Shown here in pieces: positions 6,458-8,619 of a stretch of 8,619 nt of DNA (the stretch's first letter is position 1; each line of letters begins with the position of its first letter). The stretch is from Faecalitalea sp. UBA4312 (lineage in GTDB: Bacteria > Bacillota_I > Bacilli_A > Erysipelotrichales > Erysipelotrichaceae): the NCBI GenBank assembly GCA_002394635.1, contig DGUK01000081.1, positions 1 through 8,619 on the forward strand, in the 5' to 3' direction. The translations under genes were made by a program, and so were the position numbers. Under the pieces are notes generated by a model that did no database searches, was not told the DNA's origin, and was given only the letters and a program-made list of their open reading frames with translations.

Positions 6458-6960
6458 GAGGCCTCTCCTTTCACCGTAATGGTGATGACACCATCTTGTT
6501 GCGAGACGGTTTCAGCGTGAAACGCATCCGCCATTTCCTTTGACATCACCACAATATCAAATATGCCATGGTCCGCTTTCGAAAACAGCAAAGTGGGATC
6601 CACGATCTTTATGCGCATCTGGTTTGCCGGCAGACGCGACTGATAGCTTTGGGCCATACTAAGACCGAGGCCGTCCCCTTGGCATACATAACAAACAATA
6701 TCCTCAAACAAGTAATCGATTTCTTTCCCGTCAAAAAAACGTGTCCATGTATCCAGGTTTTCAGCATTTGTATGCCGGGCTTTATTGATCAGAACGATAT
6801 ACTGCCCGGAGGGCTGCTCTAAAACCACCGAAGCGGAGCTTGTGGCATCCGCTTTTCCATGGATCAAATTGTGAAAGGCATCCGTAAAAAGAAAAGGAAT
6901 CCCCAGTATCAGAAAAAGTGATAAACATACAATGCATGTATGGATCAATACAGTTTTCAT
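6454..6960 (-). CDS. Unrecognised membrane-anchored protein with a CxxC
   Basis: I do not recognise a family. The protein has 168 residues. A hydrophobic N-terminal segment (about 5-27) would act as a signal anchor or signal peptide, leaving an extracytoplasmic domain of about 140 residues. The soluble part alternates strands and helices: Y-I-V-L-I-N-K (54-60), then I-V-C-Y-V-C-Q-G-D-G-L-G (88-99), I-K-I-V-D-P, and D-I-V-V-M-S near the C-terminal third. The CxxC at C90 and C93 is the most striking element. It could be a redox pair, a metal site or a structural disulfide, but it does not look like thioredoxin (no W before the first Cys, no cis-Pro motif) or cytochrome c (no CxxCH). The Shine-Dalgarno AAAGGAG is about eight bases before the ATG. 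It lies between the FMN lipoprotein and cytochrome b genes, so a part in electron transfer across the membrane is possible but unproven. Confidence 0.8.
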   Translation of the reverse strand: MKTVLIHTCIVCLSLFLILGIPFLFTDAFHNLIHGKADATSSASVVLEQPSGQYIVLINKARHTNAENLDTWTRFFDGKEIDYLFEDIVCYVCQGDGLGLSMAQSYQSRLPANQMRIKIVDPTLLFSKADHGIFDIVVMSKEMADAFHAETVSQQDGVITITVKGEAS

Positions 6961-6982
6961 ACGGAAGACTCCTTTCCTTTGT

Positions 6983-7434
6983 TTATTCCTGTGCCTGGGA
7001 TAAAGCGTTATCTACAGCCTCAACAAATTCATCATAGTTGATTGTGGCACCGCTGATGGCATCAATCCCATCCAGCTGTCCGTTTTCTACCAGCTGTTTA
7101 GCGTATTCATCACAAGCAGCCAACGCTTTCTGTGCTTTATTGTAATAATCACAGTTCGCAACATTCCCTTGTTTCTTACCATAATTCTCATCCTTTAATG
7201 TGCCATCCGGCTCAAATGTCTGATAGGTACAGCCGTGATTTTGCCATCCTTGATCGTAATTTCAACGACACCATAGCCATTGCCCGCATCGTTTCCATCA
7301 TCATCCTGGTTTTCATGGATCTCGCTTTTTCCCGTATATGTTCCATCCTTATACGTAGCAGAGGAACCACAACCTGTCAAAAGAGATCCTGCCAGCGTCA
7401 ATGCCATCATGAAAGATATTAGTTTCTTCTTCAT
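6983..7434 (-). pseudogene. FMN-binding lipoprotein, frameshifted
   Basis: A lipoprotein with a covalent-FMN domain, interrupted by a one-base frameshift. Frame one starts at the ATG at 7434 (GGGAG upstream) and encodes K-K-K, a hydrophobic signal and the lipobox L-T-G-C (C22), then the start of an FMN_bind domain. It goes out of frame near 7226-7230 and stops at 7195. The -1 frame continues the domain without any ATG of its own: Y-Q-T-F-E-P-D-G-T-L and, near the end, D-A-I-S-G-A-T-I-N, the motif whose threonine is joined to FMN by ApbE. Restoring one base gives 150 residues, a normal single-domain size. Such proteins carry electrons at the outer membrane face. It sits 16 nt after the ATPase and 22 nt before the unknown protein. 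If the break is a sequencing error, this is an intact gene; if real, only about 79 residues without the FMN site are made. Confidence 0.82.
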
Positions 7435-7450
7435 TTTATATTCTCCCTTG

Positions 7451-8143
7451 TCAATCATTGTATTTGATATAACCGGTAAAGTGATCATTCACTGTCTCAC
7501 GAACAAAACGACCGTCTCGTAACACCAGTGTCCGCTGGGCTACTTCCGCTACCTCCGGGTCATGGGTTACAACGATCAGTGTCGTGCCTTCTTCATGAAG
7601 CTTTCGGAATAAATCAATAACAATGGTCTCGTTAGCTTCGTCCAGGTTACCTGTCGGTTCATCGGCCAGAATGATTTCCGGATAGTTGATCAGGGCGCGG
7701 GCCACGCATAAACGCTGTTGTTCCCCACCGGACATCTGACTTGGCAGATGGGTAGCACGATCTTCTAACCCGACACGGCGTAACGCTTCCATCGCCTCTT
7801 TTTCATCCGGTACACTGTGATAGTATTGTGCGACCATCACATTTTCTAACGCGGTCAGATAGTTGACCAGATAAAACTGCTGGAAGATCAGCCCAATCTT
7901 ATCCCGACGGATGACCGTCTGTTCTTTGCTGCTCACTTTGGAAATATCCTTTCCGTCCAGTAGCACCTGTCCTTTGTCCGGCGTATCCATACAGCCGATG
8001 ATATTCATCATGGTACTTTTACCGGATCCCGAAGGACCCATGATGGCCAGCCACTCGCCTTTTTCCACTTTCATGTTTACATTATCCAAAGCGTGGAGAT
8101 CACCATAGATTTTTGATACATTTTTTAATTCAAGCTGAGTCAT
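7451..8143 (-). CDS. ABC transporter ATPase, LolD/MacB-type
   Basis: A 230-residue ATP-binding subunit with all motifs intact: Walker A G-P-S-G-S-G-K-S-T (36-44), Q-loop F-Q-Q (Q88), signature M-S-G-G-E-Q-Q-R (127-134), Walker B I-I-L-A-D-E (D151, E152) followed by P-T-G-N-L-D, and switch H184. The N-G-x-L-D-like tail and length are typical of the ATPases that serve MacB, LolCDE and FtsX-like permeases. Its partner is the permease encoded 15 nt upstream, whose C-terminal part is at 8159-8619. The start has GAGGTG upstream. In FtsX-type systems ATP hydrolysis moves an extracytoplasmic domain rather than a substrate through a pore. The cargo of this pair is not evident from the sequence. Confidence 0.94.
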   Translation of the reverse strand: MTQLELKNVSKIYGDLHALDNVNMKVEKGEWLAIMGPSGSGKSTMMNIIGCMDTPDKGQVLLDGKDISKVSSKEQTVIRRDKIGLIFQQFYLVNYLTALENVMVAQYYHSVPDEKEAMEALRRVGLEDRATHLPSQMSGGEQQRLCVARALINYPEIILADEPTGNLDEANETIVIDLFRKLHEEGTTLIVVTHDPEVAEVAQRTLVLRDGRFVRETVNDHFTGYIKYND

Positions 8144-8158
8144 ATCTATACACCTCGA

Positions 8159-8619
8159 TTATTCGCCTTTCAGTACTAATGCAGGATCGACCTGAGTTGC
8201 GCCACGGATCGGAAGTACACACGCAATACCGGTTACAACGATGGATACCAATAATGTAATAGGTACCAACAACGGACGGAACGCAATGGAACTATTAAAT
8301 ACGTTCATGCTCACGGCCTGGGCAAACACAAAGCCCAGAATGGACCCAAGCACACCGCCGAAAGCCCCCAGCAATACGCCTTCCCCTAGGAACTCACGAA
8401 TAATGCTCTCATCGGAAGCCCCCAGCGCTTTACGAAGTCCGATTTCCATACGCCGCTCTGTCACGACCGCTGTCATCGTTGTCGCTACACAGATCATGGT
8501 CAGATCCAGAACAATAATGGTTACCAACAAAACCAGAGCCTGCAGCTTTGATAGGACTGTCGTTTCCGATTGTGTCACCCTTTTTACCAGACGTGCTTCC
8601 ACAGAGGAAGACTTCTTAT
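8159..8619 (-). CDS. FtsX/MacB-type ABC permease, C-terminal part
   Basis: The reading frame is open to the window edge, with 152 residues visible, so the N-terminal helix and most of the extracytoplasmic domain lie outside. A GTG at 8602 is not the true start, because coding sequence continues upstream without a stop. Three hydrophobic helices are visible, at the positions expected for the C-terminal FtsX domain. Between the first two is the cytoplasmic coupling loop E-R-R-M-E-I-G-L-R-K-A-L-G-A-S, the hallmark of MacB/FtsX permeases. The tail ends P-A-L-V-L-K-G-E, a usual ending for the family. It pairs with the ATPase encoded next. It is not a copy of the permease at 2428-3633; the shared features are family-level only. 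Confidence 0.9.
   Translation of the reverse strand, partial: KKSSSVEARLVKRVTQSETTVLSKLQALVLLVTIIVLDLTMICVATTMTAVVTERRMEIGLRKALGASDESIIREFLGEGVLLGAFGGVLGSILGFVFAQAVSMNVFNSSIAFRPLLVPITLLVSIVVTGIACVLPIRGATQVDPALVLKGE

Noticed and set aside
7195..7434. Programmed -1 frameshifting in the FMN lipoprotein
   Set aside because: No X-XXY-YYZ heptamer or clear downstream hairpin is present in the permitted slip region, and this family is not known to me to use recoding.
7435..7488. An 18-residue N-terminal extension of the FMN lipoprotein
   Set aside because: It would overlap the upstream ATPase gene and place extra residues before a typical K-K-K lipoprotein signal. The ATG at 7434 has a suitable GGGAG site.
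1..8619. CRISPR arrays, insertion sequences or long repeats
   Set aside because: No regularly spaced direct repeats, transposase motifs or terminal inverted repeats were seen; nearly all of the window is coding.

Overview
The window suggests an anaerobic Gram-positive (Bacillota) bacterium. Strong AGGAGG-type Shine-Dalgarno sites, a lipobox protein, tightly overlapping genes and moderate GC point that way. An Erysipelotrichia- or Clostridia-like gut anaerobe is plausible, but the placement is an inference from style and gene content, not a match. Every gene lies on the minus strand, so transcription runs from position 8619 towards position 1. The packing is very dense: four junctions overlap as ATGA, one as TAATG, and the other gaps are 1 to 22 nt. 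This looks like one long transcription unit whose start lies beyond the right edge.

Layout in transcription order. (1) An ABC module: the C-terminal part of an FtsX/MacB-type permease (8159-8619, cut by the edge) and its LolD/MacB-type ATPase (7451-8143). (2) A flavin and quinone redox module: an FMN-binding lipoprotein that carries a one-base frameshift (6983-7434), an unrecognised membrane-anchored protein with a CxxC (6454-6960), a four-histidine membrane cytochrome b (5909-6457), a fumarate reductase/succinate dehydrogenase-type flavoprotein (4325-5896) and its three-cluster iron-sulfur subunit (3630-4328). (3) A second ABC module: a complete FtsX-like permease with a vicinal Cys-Cys pair outside the membrane (2428-3633) and its ATPase (1754-2428). 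(4) A thiol redox module: CcdA (1101-1757), a TlpA/ResA-like thioredoxin (539-1099) and a Cys/Met-rich DUF4418-type membrane protein (130-525). A tRNA-Val(UAC) gene follows with its own promoter; its 3' end is cut by the left edge.

Working model (inference): cytochrome b with FrdA/FrdB exchanges electrons between menaquinone and fumarate or a related acceptor. The FMN lipoprotein and the CcdA/TlpA pair carry electrons or thiol reducing power outside the membrane. The two FtsX-type ABC modules do not look like simple importers and may handle a metal or redox-labile cargo. FtsX permease, LolD-type ATPase and thioredoxin genes also occur together in the P19/FTR1-type iron clusters of other bacteria, so an iron- or metal-linked extracytoplasmic redox system is the most attractive reading, though unproven here. 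The most notable single features are the loss of the flavin-attaching histidine in FrdA, the frameshift in the FMN lipoprotein, and the unknown CxxC protein encoded directly upstream of the cytochrome.
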